Shown: positions 23,164 to 32,883 of the stretch, piece by piece | Numbering within the stretch: the first letter of the stretch is position 1 | Layout of the letters: every line of letters begins with the position of its first letter | Source: Tenuifilum sp. 4138str | Lineage (GTDB): Bacteria; Bacteroidota; Bacteroidia; Bacteroidales; Tenuifilaceae | Length of the DNA: 64,000 nucleotides | Direction: 5' to 3' | Assembly (NCBI RefSeq): GCF_041102575.1 | Contig: NZ_JBGCUE010000003.1 | Span: forward strand, 62,001 to 126,000 | Notes under the pieces: generated by a model | Databases searched by the model: none | The model's input: the letters and a program-made list of their open reading frames with translations, nothing else | Told to the model about the DNA's origin: nothing | Program-made: the position numbers and the translations under genes

Positions 23164-24942
23164 TCAAAATAAATCTTCCGTTTCTGCTTGTTCGAATACT
23201 TTGAAGGAACTTTCATAAAAATCCCGAAAATTTGCAATCATTTTATCTAATTCTATGTCATTTGAACTCAAAAGGAATAAATTCTTGTGTCCAATTACTA
23301 TGCGTTTCTTTTTGGCTCTTGTGATAGCTACATTGAAACGGTTTGGATTAAAAAAGAATGTAGCCCGTTGCATTGCTTTTATTGGATCAGATGTAGCCAG
23401 TGAAAATATTACAATATCACGTTCCTGACCCTGAATCCGTTCAACCGTATCTAAAAACAATTTCTCCTTGAAATCGCTGTAATTATTAAGCTTAGCCAAT
23501 GCCTTTTTAATTTGTCTTACCTGGGCTCTGAATGGTGTTAGAATTGCAATATTTTCAGGATCAATTTCTTTTTTAAAATATTCCTCAATAAATTCAGCAA
23601 TAATTTCAGCTTCATATTCAGACCGAGATTCATTGCTCTCATGATAATGACAGAAAAGCACTTCAGGCTTATCTGCAGAAAGTATTTCGTTGTGCTTTTC
23701 AAAATTATAAGGAATATCAATTAACCACGTTTCATTTTTTGTGTCTGGTTTCAATCTACCATTATAAAATTGTTTCGAGGGGAATTCATTTATCCATTTA
23801 TTCATTCTGTATGTAATATCAAGCATTATTCCTGAATGGAACTGATGCAAGTGTTCAAAAATTGATTTCTGAAAAACTACATCCGTATGGTTTTCTGCTA
23901 TAATTGGGGGTAATTGTTTATGGTCACCAATAAAAATAAATTTTGAGCCTTTTACCATCGCTGCGATAGCCAATGGTATACTTAATTGCCCGGCTTCGTC
24001 AAAAATAATTACATCCCAATCCATAAACTCAAGTTTACGGGTATGAGGCGAATAGCAAGTTGCACCAACAACAATACCTCGGCTATTATTGTCATAAGCT
24101 GTATTTCTGAAATCTGGAGTATTCCTGGCTGTAGAACCATCGTAATTCAGTCCTTCTTTCTGATTGCTTTTGCCAACCTTTATAATATGTTGATATTGCG
24201 AGAGTGTTGAGCATTTTTGAAGTGCGTTATTAATAGCTGTATGGGTGGGGGCAGTGATCAGTACTTTTTTCCCTTCGATTGCAAATTGATGGGCTAAATG
24301 CGCAAGTAACCATGTTTTCCCGGAACCAGGGGGACCTTGTATAAGATAATAATTATTGGTTGCATAGGCATATGCAAAAGCTTCTTTCTGAGTATCATTA
24401 AGATTTGTATTAGATGCCAATTTTCGTCCAGCTTGTAATTGATTAGATGGAATATTAGGTGTTATACTACCTTCAAAAATTCCGTTTATTAATTTATACT
24501 TTGATGTGTCTGTTTGGAGTATAAAAGTTGATTTTTTTACAATGTGCCGGATATCAACAGCTGCAGCATCTATTTGCCAACCATTTTTGTTATTTAGCGA
24601 TTGAGGAATGCTTTTGGACCCAAATCCTACTTCAAGAATCATTTCATTGTCATTATCTTCCAGGACATCTAATTCAAAAAACTTTCCGTGACCACTTAAA
24701 ATAACAGGCGATGTTTCACGAAACTTTGACCTGTTATCTTCACATTTTATTTTAACTTTAGTAAAAACAATATTCCCATCATAGTTAAAATCAGGAAAAA
24801 ATTCAGCAAATACATTTTCAATGGTATCACCTTTTTTTACCCTGTCTGCAATGGGTGTTTTTAATGTTTCGGCAACCTCCTGGTTTTTCCAGTCGTATTC
24901 AACATCTATTGCCCGGTTTAGTCTTTCAATTAAATTTGGCAT
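23164..24942 (-). CDS. SF1 helicase of the DNA2/NAM7 (UPF1-like) group
   Basis: The 592 residues have a beta-rich N-terminal part (1 to about 175) and a full SF1B helicase core. Walker A is QGPPGSGKTWLLAHL near residue 203, motif II IIFDEAGQLS, motif III GDHKQLPPI, then TPFRAQVRQIKKAL, motif V DTVERIQGQERDI and motif VI NVAITRAKKKRIVIG. No nuclease domain is visible. It starts 4 bases after the stop of the larger nuclease-helicase gene, so the two are translated from one message. The pair is the only content of its segment. A role in defence or DNA processing is inferred from the neighbourhood. Confidence 0.87.
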   Translation of the reverse strand: MPNLIERLNRAIDVEYDWKNQEVAETLKTPIADRVKKGDTIENVFAEFFPDFNYDGNIVFTKVKIKCEDNRSKFRETSPVILSGHGKFFELDVLEDNDNEMILEVGFGSKSIPQSLNNKNGWQIDAAAVDIRHIVKKSTFILQTDTSKYKLINGIFEGSITPNIPSNQLQAGRKLASNTNLNDTQKEAFAYAYATNNYYLIQGPPGSGKTWLLAHLAHQFAIEGKKVLITAPTHTAINNALQKCSTLSQYQHIIKVGKSNQKEGLNYDGSTARNTPDFRNTAYDNNSRGIVVGATCYSPHTRKLEFMDWDVIIFDEAGQLSIPLAIAAMVKGSKFIFIGDHKQLPPIIAENHTDVVFQKSIFEHLHQFHSGIMLDITYRMNKWINEFPSKQFYNGRLKPDTKNETWLIDIPYNFEKHNEILSADKPEVLFCHYHESNESRSEYEAEIIAEFIEEYFKKEIDPENIAILTPFRAQVRQIKKALAKLNNYSDFKEKLFLDTVERIQGQERDIVIFSLATSDPIKAMQRATFFFNPNRFNVAITRAKKKRIVIGHKNLFLLSSNDIELDKMIANFRDFYESSFKVFEQAETEDLF

Positions 24943-24946
24943 ATCT

Positions 24947-27900
24947 TTAAAATAAATCTGTTGGTACTGATTTAACTTTTAGAGGGTTCAGAAGATATCC
25001 ATTTTTCTCTTTTATAAAATCGATTAATTTCTTAAAAGTTTTGTCCTTAATTAGAACATCTTCAGAACCTATAAGTATTAGATGATCTTTTGCTCTTGTG
25101 ATTGCAACATTTAATTTGCGATCAACTCCTTCGTCATTAAGTGATTGTATAGCTCCTAACTGTGTTGTGCTTTTTACAGCGAATGAAACAATAATGATTT
25201 TTCTTTCACTACCTTGAAATCTTTCTACAGTATCAATTGTAATATCCTGTAATTTATTATCAAGATGGTTTCGGATGTTTGCAATTTGTGCTCTAAATGG
25301 AGTTATTACACCAACAGTTTCATTGGGATTAAAGTCATCCCCAAAAACTGTTGCAATGTGTTTCACTGTTTCTGCAACAAGTTTTGCTTCCTCATCATTA
25401 ATTTTAGATCTTAAGTCAACTTTTGATGGAACAAATACGACTCTTGATTTAGTTAGTAAAATATTTATTGGATTATTGTTATAGCTTTCATAATTAGGAA
25501 TCTTTTCTCTCTGAGAATCTTCGCTCTCCTCTAATTTATTCTTATAAAATTCTTTTTTAGGGAATTCAGCAATATCAGCATGCATCCTATACTGAAATTT
25601 TAGCGTGTCAAAACAATCATCCCATGATTTTTTTATTGCATTTTTCTTCAGACGGTAAAATAATGATTCTCGGAAATTTTTTAATGATAAGTCATTGAGT
25701 ATGGCATCATCACACTTGCTATCATTTTCACTTTGTACTACAACTGCTGGTAGTTGGTTTTCGTCCCCGATAAATATCCATTTCTTAAAGTACTTCAAGA
25801 AACCAATAATCTGTGGCTCGATAACTTGAGATGCTTCGTCAATTATAAGCGTTTCAAATTTTTTGAATTTTAAAATGTCGAGGCTGTTTGCAAAAGTTGA
25901 AATTGTGGACACGAATACATTATTACTCTGAACAACTTCGTTAAGTTCATCGAGCTTTAAGCGCCCTGCTAAGTCTGACCAATAATATGGTTTATCACCT
26001 TTACCTAAGCGAATGCAATTAATATTAAGGCTTTGTAACTTTTCACATATTTCATCAACAGCCCGGTTAGTAAAAGCAACAACCATAATATCATTTTCAG
26101 GTTTTGCTAAGTTTCTGACTATTTCCACCAAAACCTTGGAGGTTTTCCCAGTGCCCGGAGGTCCTTGAATTAAGTAATAATCTTTAGCTCTTACAGCATT
26201 CTTTACATTTTCAAATTGTATCTCGTCTAATCCATTATTAGGTATTTCAATTGAGCTGTCAAACTCAGGTCGTGATAAACCCAGTACGAGGTCAATCACT
26301 CTTTTTTCCGATTTAACAAATTCATAAAGTTGCTGCAATAATTGCTTATATCCTGTTTCTCTGAAATCTCTGTCAAGTGCCCAATATTCAGATTTTGCAA
26401 AATAGTTTTTATTTAGTTGTTTGTTAATTAAGCTTATTTCAATAGAATTCATGTCTACCGAAACCACATAACATTTAAGTATCTGGGATTTTAAAGGGTG
26501 TATTTCATCGGGATTGGGAGTTGGATATAAGATTGCCGTATCACCTACCCTGAATGAACTAACATTAACGACACTCGAGAAAATATTTTTGTCGAGAGAT
26601 AATTTAATATGAAAATCATCCGAAATTTCTTTGACTTTTAAGTAAATTAAAACATCATAATTTTCTATCTTATCTGACTTGGATGCCTTCCATAATTCAG
26701 CGTAACCATTAGACTTATTATAAGAATCATTACTACCAATTTTTGCAACTTGTAATTCTCTGTAAATAAACCTTAAGAAGCCCAAGAAATATGCTTTAAG
26801 GGTTTCATCCAGATTTTCAATAGTACTTTTAAATTCAACTACCAAATCTTCAAGAAACTTTGGATAGGGGCCAAAGGATTCTGAAAGGATTTCAAAAAAT
26901 GGTTCGTAAATACCTCTTGCAAGTTTAAGCTCGCTAGAAACAATTCGGTTACGAAGCATTAACAATTCCTGCTTAGACAAATATTTTTCACCAGCATCAA
27001 CATTTCTTAAAGGTTTCTCCTCAATTGGTGCACTGGAATATAAAATCGAATTGTATCCAATACGGTCTGGATATGTTGATGAAATCAGTAAGTCATAACA
27101 CATCGTTTGAGCTTCATGGTTTAGGTATAAGCCGATATTTGTATCTGGATAATTTTTCGATGATTTAAGTTCAATAATATCTTTTCGATTACTATCGCTT
27201 CCATAATCAATGAGCATGTCAAGTCTTCCTTGTAGACCATATTTATTGGAAACAAATGTTGGCTCGAGTATGATCTCCTTACCTTTATAACTGTGAATAA
27301 CTTGCTTTAACTGTTTTTCATGCTCATTTGCCTCAATATAGATTGCTTGAATTTTTGACCGGTCATAAAAACCTTTCTCATTGGCAATACATAACATTCC
27401 AAAAGAATTCTCTCGCATTACAGATTCAAAAGATGATTTGTAATTGTAGTTCTCATCCGTCACAATATCATCCAACATTTTACCTACAATATTTCCAACC
27501 ATAATTCTATCGGTAATTTCACCTTTGGTGAAACGATTAAGAATGTAGAGTAGAGGATTATCTTCGTATTTTCCAAATGATTTATTATTGAATTGTCTGC
27601 ATTCTGAAAGCTCTTTTGCATCAATTAGATAATCTGGTTCCAATACAACATATGACTTATCTGTTGTATAAAACTCATCTTCTTTGTCTTTGTATTTCTT
27701 AACGTTTGTAACATAAATATTTTGATACGGCTCTACAATTTTACCAAAAACCGACAAATCACTTCCAAATCCGTTTTCATTTTTATTATTCCAAAGTTTA
27801 AGCTTTATTACACCCAAACTGTCGGTATTGCAGGTTAAAACACAAAATTTACCTTCAATTTCACCGAAAGGAATAAAAACATCTTCAACTACAGCATAAA

Positions 27901-28348
27901 AATCATAGGTTGGAAGTATTGGTCTCTTAAATGCTGTTTTCTTTTTTATTTCATCAATAAATAATTGATAATATTCCTGAATTTTACTTGGAATAGTTAT
28001 GTTAGAGAAATACGAGATTACTTCTGCTAATTGATAAACACATTTTTTATCATCCAATTCAGTTGGCTGGAATTCTGTTTCATGAACAACTTGGTTAGCG
28101 AACTTTCTTAATGTATGAGTGTTGTCAACAATATTTTTAGGTGTCTCATACTCATTGAAAATAAAAATACTTCTAGCATTTAATCCGCTTATATATTGAT
28201 TGGCATCTACAGTTAACGCTTTAAATAAGTCATCTAGGATTGACCTGTATTTTGGTATCTTTTCTTTTGGGTTTAGCGTTTTATTTTCAATTGTCTCTTG
28301 AATTCTTTCAAAAAGCAATATCCCAATTTGTTTGTCAATATTTTTCAT
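24947..28348 (-). CDS. Dna2-like nuclease-helicase (PD-(D/E)xK plus SF1 helicase)
   Basis: The 1133 residues have three parts. Residues 1 to about 130 are helical and resemble DUF4145-type N-termini. Around 365-410 lies a Cas4/Dna2-type nuclease motif (GLQGRLDMLIDYG, then IIELKSSK). The C-terminal half is an SF1B helicase: Walker A QGPPGTGKTSKV near 745, IIDEASQV, GDENQLPAVV, TPFRAQIANIRNHL, DTVERFQGSERK and NVAITRAKDHLILIG. Eukaryotic Dna2 has the same nuclease-helicase order. It is first in a two-gene operon with a second helicase. Low GC and location among restriction systems suggest an anti-phage function, but I know of no named system with exactly this pair. Confidence 0.87.
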   Translation of the reverse strand: MKNIDKQIGILLFERIQETIENKTLNPKEKIPKYRSILDDLFKALTVDANQYISGLNARSIFIFNEYETPKNIVDNTHTLRKFANQVVHETEFQPTELDDKKCVYQLAEVISYFSNITIPSKIQEYYQLFIDEIKKKTAFKRPILPTYDFYAVVEDVFIPFGEIEGKFCVLTCNTDSLGVIKLKLWNNKNENGFGSDLSVFGKIVEPYQNIYVTNVKKYKDKEDEFYTTDKSYVVLEPDYLIDAKELSECRQFNNKSFGKYEDNPLLYILNRFTKGEITDRIMVGNIVGKMLDDIVTDENYNYKSSFESVMRENSFGMLCIANEKGFYDRSKIQAIYIEANEHEKQLKQVIHSYKGKEIILEPTFVSNKYGLQGRLDMLIDYGSDSNRKDIIELKSSKNYPDTNIGLYLNHEAQTMCYDLLISSTYPDRIGYNSILYSSAPIEEKPLRNVDAGEKYLSKQELLMLRNRIVSSELKLARGIYEPFFEILSESFGPYPKFLEDLVVEFKSTIENLDETLKAYFLGFLRFIYRELQVAKIGSNDSYNKSNGYAELWKASKSDKIENYDVLIYLKVKEISDDFHIKLSLDKNIFSSVVNVSSFRVGDTAILYPTPNPDEIHPLKSQILKCYVVSVDMNSIEISLINKQLNKNYFAKSEYWALDRDFRETGYKQLLQQLYEFVKSEKRVIDLVLGLSRPEFDSSIEIPNNGLDEIQFENVKNAVRAKDYYLIQGPPGTGKTSKVLVEIVRNLAKPENDIMVVAFTNRAVDEICEKLQSLNINCIRLGKGDKPYYWSDLAGRLKLDELNEVVQSNNVFVSTISTFANSLDILKFKKFETLIIDEASQVIEPQIIGFLKYFKKWIFIGDENQLPAVVVQSENDSKCDDAILNDLSLKNFRESLFYRLKKNAIKKSWDDCFDTLKFQYRMHADIAEFPKKEFYKNKLEESEDSQREKIPNYESYNNNPINILLTKSRVVFVPSKVDLRSKINDEEAKLVAETVKHIATVFGDDFNPNETVGVITPFRAQIANIRNHLDNKLQDITIDTVERFQGSERKIIIVSFAVKSTTQLGAIQSLNDEGVDRKLNVAITRAKDHLILIGSEDVLIKDKTFKKLIDFIKEKNGYLLNPLKVKSVPTDLF

Positions 28349-28364
28349 TGTAACGATATCTTTA

Positions 28365-28450
28365 GCGTTGGCAAAATTGCACTCTTTGACAAAGCTTTGG
28401 TCGCAGCGTTTGCTTGTGGTGCTTTGGCAATGTGTGCAATGTGGGTCGGC
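28365..28450. repeat. cassette-end repeat A, copy 5
   Basis: Contains GGCAAAATTGCACTCTTTGA, CAAAGCTTTGGTCGCAGCG and GCTTTGGCAATGTG, ending GTGGGTCGGC. It begins 17 bases upstream of the nuclease-helicase start, so it is the probable leader or promoter region of that operon. The rest, 28,451-28,600, contains the shared phrase GTGCGGTGG near 28,467 and no gene. Confidence 0.72.
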
Positions 28451-28603
28451 AATTGTTTTAAATAATGTGCGGTGGGCAAAAAATACAAAACATCGGGTCG
28501 GCTTGAGTGTCGGCTCTCTTGTCTCGTCAATATTTCGTTTTTCTGTCCTTTCACAATGGTTTACTTTTCAATTTTCTGTCTGTCGTTTCTGTTTCCTACA
28601 CTT

Positions 28604-28737
28604 GGCGGTAACGGTTTGCGTGTATGTGCAGTAGCGGATTAGAAGCACTTACCTGTCCGTTTAGCACAAAGTTTCTTAGATGCACAGAGCTTAGATTTAC
28701 CACTTCACCCGCTATTGCCACATACACGCTGTTACAG
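28604..28737 (-). repeat. attC-like palindromic element E3
   Basis: A 134-bp imperfect palindrome with arms 28,618-28,637 and 28,709-28,729 (eleven outer base pairs perfect, then a small asymmetric bulge, as typical of attC). The left border TGGCGGTAAC is the inverse of the right border of E2. The right border GTTACAGGC is the inverse of the left border of E4. Over about 118 bases it differs from E5 at about six positions. Sequence 28,738-29,041 beyond it shows no gene that can be supported. Confidence 0.85.
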
Positions 28738-29041
28738 GCTGGCGTTCTTGTCGTCCGTGTCTTGAAGCCATTGTCAGTAATGAGTTTTGCAACCAACTGT
28801 CCGATTGTTTTTGTTTCGGAATGTGGATTGGCGTTTTTAAAATTTTTAAGAGGGAAAGGAATTTTTTTAAAACCATTTTTTTCGGGCTGGAGAAAAGCAT
28901 ACTCTTTTTGCAGCTTTGGTCTGCGGGCTGATATGCGAGGCAGCAAAATGTGTATGCTTTTGTGGGTGGGATTATATTTCTTCTGTTTTTCCATTTTTCG
29001 AATTTAGCTAACCTGTTGCTTTTCGCATTAATGCTTTTAGA

Positions 29042-31714
29042 TTACTCAACCTTCAACACTTCCTTAAATTTCGCTTTGAATTTCTGTTGGGTGTTGTAGT
29101 TATAGAAAGGTAAACCAATGATTTTATATTTATCATCTTCGTAAAGCATTTCTATCTTTTTGATTTTTGCTTTGATGTTTATTTCTTCTAAAAATTCTTC
29201 TTTCCATTTGTCTTTTTCAATATAGCCATCTCCCTTTGGTTCAATGAATAGCTGATAAGAAAGTTTCTTTGCGGTTTTCTTCTCTTTCATAAACAGCACA
29301 AAGTCGGGTTCAAAGGCTTTTCCGTCTGTGAAGTTGTAAATTTTGAACAGCCGTTCATTGCGGAGCAGATAAATGTCATCATATTTTTCTTTCAGCGTGT
29401 CAATGGCTTGTTCAAGGTATTTGATAAAATACTTTTCTTCACTTGTGCCATAATTTTCATCAAATATGTACCAGTCCTTTTCTGCTACATTCATTCTGAA
29501 ATCGGCAACCCAGTTTCCGGTCATTGGTAAACCATATTGTTTTTTGCTGTCTGCCTCCGGTTCTGAAACCATCATCAACTTATCGTGTTTCAGATACTCT
29601 TTTAGTGGTCTGCCTTCAAATTCTTTGCTGCCTTCGTATTGATGAACTTTGGCACTAATATCATTTTTTATCCTGCACAATACATTTTCCGCAATTCTCA
29701 ATTTTTCTTGTGGAAGCAAATTTTTCAACCTTTCTTCGCTGCCAATCAGAGTTACAGGAGTTTTTCCAATCCATTTTTCACTGGTTATAAATTCCCTTGT
29801 AGATGTCAGTTGCGGTAAAATTCTTTTGAGATTATCAAAATTGAAGAACGGAATGTTTTCAGTGGCTTTCAGACAAATTGGCAATCCTAAATCAATCAGT
29901 TCTATGTTTTTGTTTATTGAGCCAATGAATTTCTTTTGCAGTTCTTTGTCAGCTTTTACGGCTTCTTCATCAAATACCACCAATTCATCCGTTCCGCTTG
30001 TTCCGATATATTCCTTGTATTGTAATCCAGTTTCGTGGATTTGCTTTAATGAAGAAACATTTTTGTTGCTTTTCAAAACCTGCTCGTTCGTAAATATTAA
30101 TCCTTCTTCCCAAAGTCTAGTTTGCTTGAAAGTTGGTTTAACTTTTATTTCAATAGGATTTTCGTCCTGATTTGGGTCGTAAACTCCCTGCTCAACAAGT
30201 TCTTTAGTAATGGCTTCAATATATTTGTTGTCATTCAAGCTGTGGTAATACAATTCTTCCAAACAGCGTAAATCGTTTCGCAAATCTTTATCAAATTTTC
30301 TTTGATACATTTCTTCATCGGGCCTTGTCTGAAAGGGAAAATATCTTGCACCTCTGCCAATTAATTGTGCTTCTGAAATGGTGCTGGCTGCTGCTTTTCC
30401 GTTGGTATTTACTCCGTTGCTTTCATCTAAACGAACAATATCAAAGAGGTTTAAAACATCCCACCCCTCTGTAAGCATTTTCACGGTAAATACAGCCCTG
30501 AACTCATTTTTCTCTAACTGGTTTAATTCAATCTGTTTTTCTTCGCTGTCGTTTTCATTATTTACAATAATGCAGCGTTCATCCCTAAAATCGTTTTTTA
30601 TTTCTTCGGTCAGTTGGTCAATGGAAACTCCGTGTTTTTTAAAAAATTCAAACGCTTTTTTTAATGTTGCTCCGCCTGAATTTTCCAAATCTTTTATATC
30701 TTTTGTTTTCAGGTTTTTCAACAAAAGTTTAAAATCTTCAAAGCATTTATTGCTTTCTTCAATGCTTGCACTTTTAAACAGAATGACGGGTTTAAACGGT
30801 AAATAGGGGGATAAGATATTATTTTCATTCGCTACCTTCAAGCGGTATTGACTTAAAACTAATGCTTGTAAAATTCTTTCGTTTGTGCTAATGCCCGATT
30901 TTATCAGTTTAATTTCTTTGCTGTAACCGTCATTTCTAAACTCACGAAGCGAATAACGCAGAAGGATTTTATCAGCATATTTTTTTGCAATTTCAGGATG
31001 GTTCAGGTCAACTGTTGCAGTATATTCTAAAAGAATATTTTCGGGGTGGTTTTCAATAATCGTGTTTATTGTCCACTCCCAACTATTTTCTTCTTCTTCC
31101 TCTGTTTTGCTTTTTTTTCTTTTGGTTAGCGTATTGAGGTGGTGTGCTTCATCTGAAAGAATTACCAATTTTGACTGCTGTAAACTTTCAAATGTAAGTC
31201 CGTTTTCTCTCGGCTCTTTTAATTGAATGTGCAATCCCTGAATGGTGCTGAACATTATATTAATATCATTGCCCGGAACTGTTTCAAAATTCTCCACCTG
31301 ATTAATTCCAATTTCCCTGAAATCAAAAATTATTTTGTCGGCAAACAGGTATTTGCTGTTTCTTTTATCGGTAAAATTGGAAATGGTTTTCTTTATGATG
31401 TTGTTGCTGTTAACAATAAAAATAAAATTTCTGTAGCCCTTTGTATATAGCTCAAGAATATTGGCAGCCATCAAAACGGTTTTCCCGCTTCCTGTCGCCA
31501 TATGGAAAAGCAAATGAATAGGCTTGTCTTTGGGTCTGTCCTTAAATTTGTTTAAGTAAAAATCAAATTTTGAAATCGCTTCTTTTTGATATTCCCTGTC
31601 TAAAAACATTGGGTTCAGATTGCTCTTGATATGCTCTGGTACATCAGTATTCAATAAGCCGTAGCTTTGAGCAAATTTCCATTCGGCATCTAATTTATCT
31701 GCTAAGAATTCCAT
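29042..31714 (-). CDS. res: type III restriction enzyme, Res subunit
   Basis: The 890 residues have the Res layout: an SF2 helicase core with Walker A HMATGSGKTVLMAANI near residue 70, a DEAH-like box (SDEAHHLN) and motif VI-like LIGRGARYFPF. A C-terminal endonuclease follows, with FEPDFVLFM and then FIEPKGDG, the PD...ExK motif. Res cuts DNA only together with Mod, 25-27 bp from one of two inverted sites, using ATP. It starts 9 bases after the mod stop. Because mod is split by an insertion sequence, this subunit is probably without its partner now. Confidence 0.92.
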   Translation of the reverse strand: MEFLADKLDAEWKFAQSYGLLNTDVPEHIKSNLNPMFLDREYQKEAISKFDFYLNKFKDRPKDKPIHLLFHMATGSGKTVLMAANILELYTKGYRNFIFIVNSNNIIKKTISNFTDKRNSKYLFADKIIFDFREIGINQVENFETVPGNDINIMFSTIQGLHIQLKEPRENGLTFESLQQSKLVILSDEAHHLNTLTKRKKSKTEEEEENSWEWTINTIIENHPENILLEYTATVDLNHPEIAKKYADKILLRYSLREFRNDGYSKEIKLIKSGISTNERILQALVLSQYRLKVANENNILSPYLPFKPVILFKSASIEESNKCFEDFKLLLKNLKTKDIKDLENSGGATLKKAFEFFKKHGVSIDQLTEEIKNDFRDERCIIVNNENDSEEKQIELNQLEKNEFRAVFTVKMLTEGWDVLNLFDIVRLDESNGVNTNGKAAASTISEAQLIGRGARYFPFQTRPDEEMYQRKFDKDLRNDLRCLEELYYHSLNDNKYIEAITKELVEQGVYDPNQDENPIEIKVKPTFKQTRLWEEGLIFTNEQVLKSNKNVSSLKQIHETGLQYKEYIGTSGTDELVVFDEEAVKADKELQKKFIGSINKNIELIDLGLPICLKATENIPFFNFDNLKRILPQLTSTREFITSEKWIGKTPVTLIGSEERLKNLLPQEKLRIAENVLCRIKNDISAKVHQYEGSKEFEGRPLKEYLKHDKLMMVSEPEADSKKQYGLPMTGNWVADFRMNVAEKDWYIFDENYGTSEEKYFIKYLEQAIDTLKEKYDDIYLLRNERLFKIYNFTDGKAFEPDFVLFMKEKKTAKKLSYQLFIEPKGDGYIEKDKWKEEFLEEINIKAKIKKIEMLYEDDKYKIIGLPFYNYNTQQKFKAKFKEVLKVE

Positions 31715-31723
31715 TGTTTCGGC

Positions 31724-32883
31724 TTATGAAATGTTGTAAAACTTTTTGTTCAGGGCAATTTCATCTTCGCTCATTTTGTAAAAGGCATCTTCCATTTCGG
31801 TGAGGTTCACATACAAATGGTTTTTATCCAAACATTCGCAGAGCAGTTGTTTCTGTTCTTCCAATGTAAGTTTTTCAAATTCACCATTGTCCCATTTATT
31901 ATGGTCAATTTCAATTCTGAAAAAAGCCTCCTCTTTCATTTGCTCATACAGTTTTTTTAATGCCTTACTGTCTTTGGCTGCCTCAATATCATCAATGTAT
32001 TGCTGATTGTAGCGTTTTAGTTCTGCATAAACAAAACTGCCTCCGCCTTTCCAACCAACTGATTGGGAAATACCTGACTGTTCGCCTGATATTACATTTT
32101 TCAGCCTTGTTACACTTCCATTTTTCCCATAATCTAATTGTTCAATTCCAATATATCTTCTATTCATTTTATGAGCTACGGCGGCAGTTGTTCCACTTCC
32201 TAAATGATAGTCAATAATTAAATCATCATAGACAGTAAAAAGGTCTAATAAGAGTTTCATTAATTCTTCTGGCTTTTTCCCATTTCTAAATGAAACATTT
32301 CCTTGGTCTGCAACATTATTATATTCCTCCGCAAAATTGAAGAAGTTCGGATAAGGCTTTAGCGTAACATCACTTGATTGTGGTTTACCTTGATAATAGC
32401 CACCATTAACATTTCCTTTTGGGGGCAAGTAAAAATACCTACCACCTGTAGCATCATCACCCATTTCTGGAACTTTAAATAGTGTTTCTGGCGGATAATC
32501 ATTTCTTAATTTCTCTAAATATTTTACATAAAATCTACCACTACTATTTTTTTCCCGAATGGAACCACGAATACTGATTTTTTTGAGATTGGAGAAATCA
32601 GCTTCCAAAATATCTACTTTGTATTTATCTGGAGTGAAAATTAATACTTCTTTCTTCCCGAATTTTATTTTATCTGGCTTTCCAATTTCTTCAATCTTGT
32701 ATATATATTCATTTACATTTTTTTCTTCCTCTCGTTTTGGCAGCTTTTGAAAACGATTTTTTGAATAAAGCAATATATATTCTATAACATCATTGTATTC
32801 CTTATCGCCAGTTAAAATTCTGTCAGGGTGTCTAACTTGTATATTAAAAGTGCATAAATGTTTTTCAAATAGTTCATCCATCA
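31724..32883 (-). pseudogene. mod: type III modification methyltransferase Mod, 3' part (interrupted by IS)
   Basis: The frame encodes the last 382 residues of Mod, beginning at the insertion point with MDELFEKHLCTF. It includes YHLGSGTTAAVAHKMNRRYI, the FxGxG S-adenosylmethionine motif of beta-class N6-adenine methyltransferases, and so follows DPPY as expected for that class. The ORF-opening GTG at 32,884 lies in the insertion sequence and is not the natural start. Joined to 34,241-35,045 without one copy of the 12-bp duplication the reading is continuous and yields about 650 residues, a normal Mod length. No sign of further decay is seen, so the insertion is probably recent. Confidence 0.9.
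32872..32883. repeat. target-site duplication, left copy
   Basis: GTTCATCCATCA at 32,872-32,883 equals 34,241-34,252. The two copies flank the insertion sequence exactly and encode the repeated residues LMDE/MDE of Mod. Twelve bases is within the usual range for IS4-family elements. Confidence 0.9.

Noticed and set aside
28596-28994. A 132-residue minus-strand frame and a 127-residue plus-strand frame over 28,624-29,007
   Set aside because: Both run through palindrome E3, and similar frames appear over E5 because the element itself is repeated. No start context or homology supports a protein.
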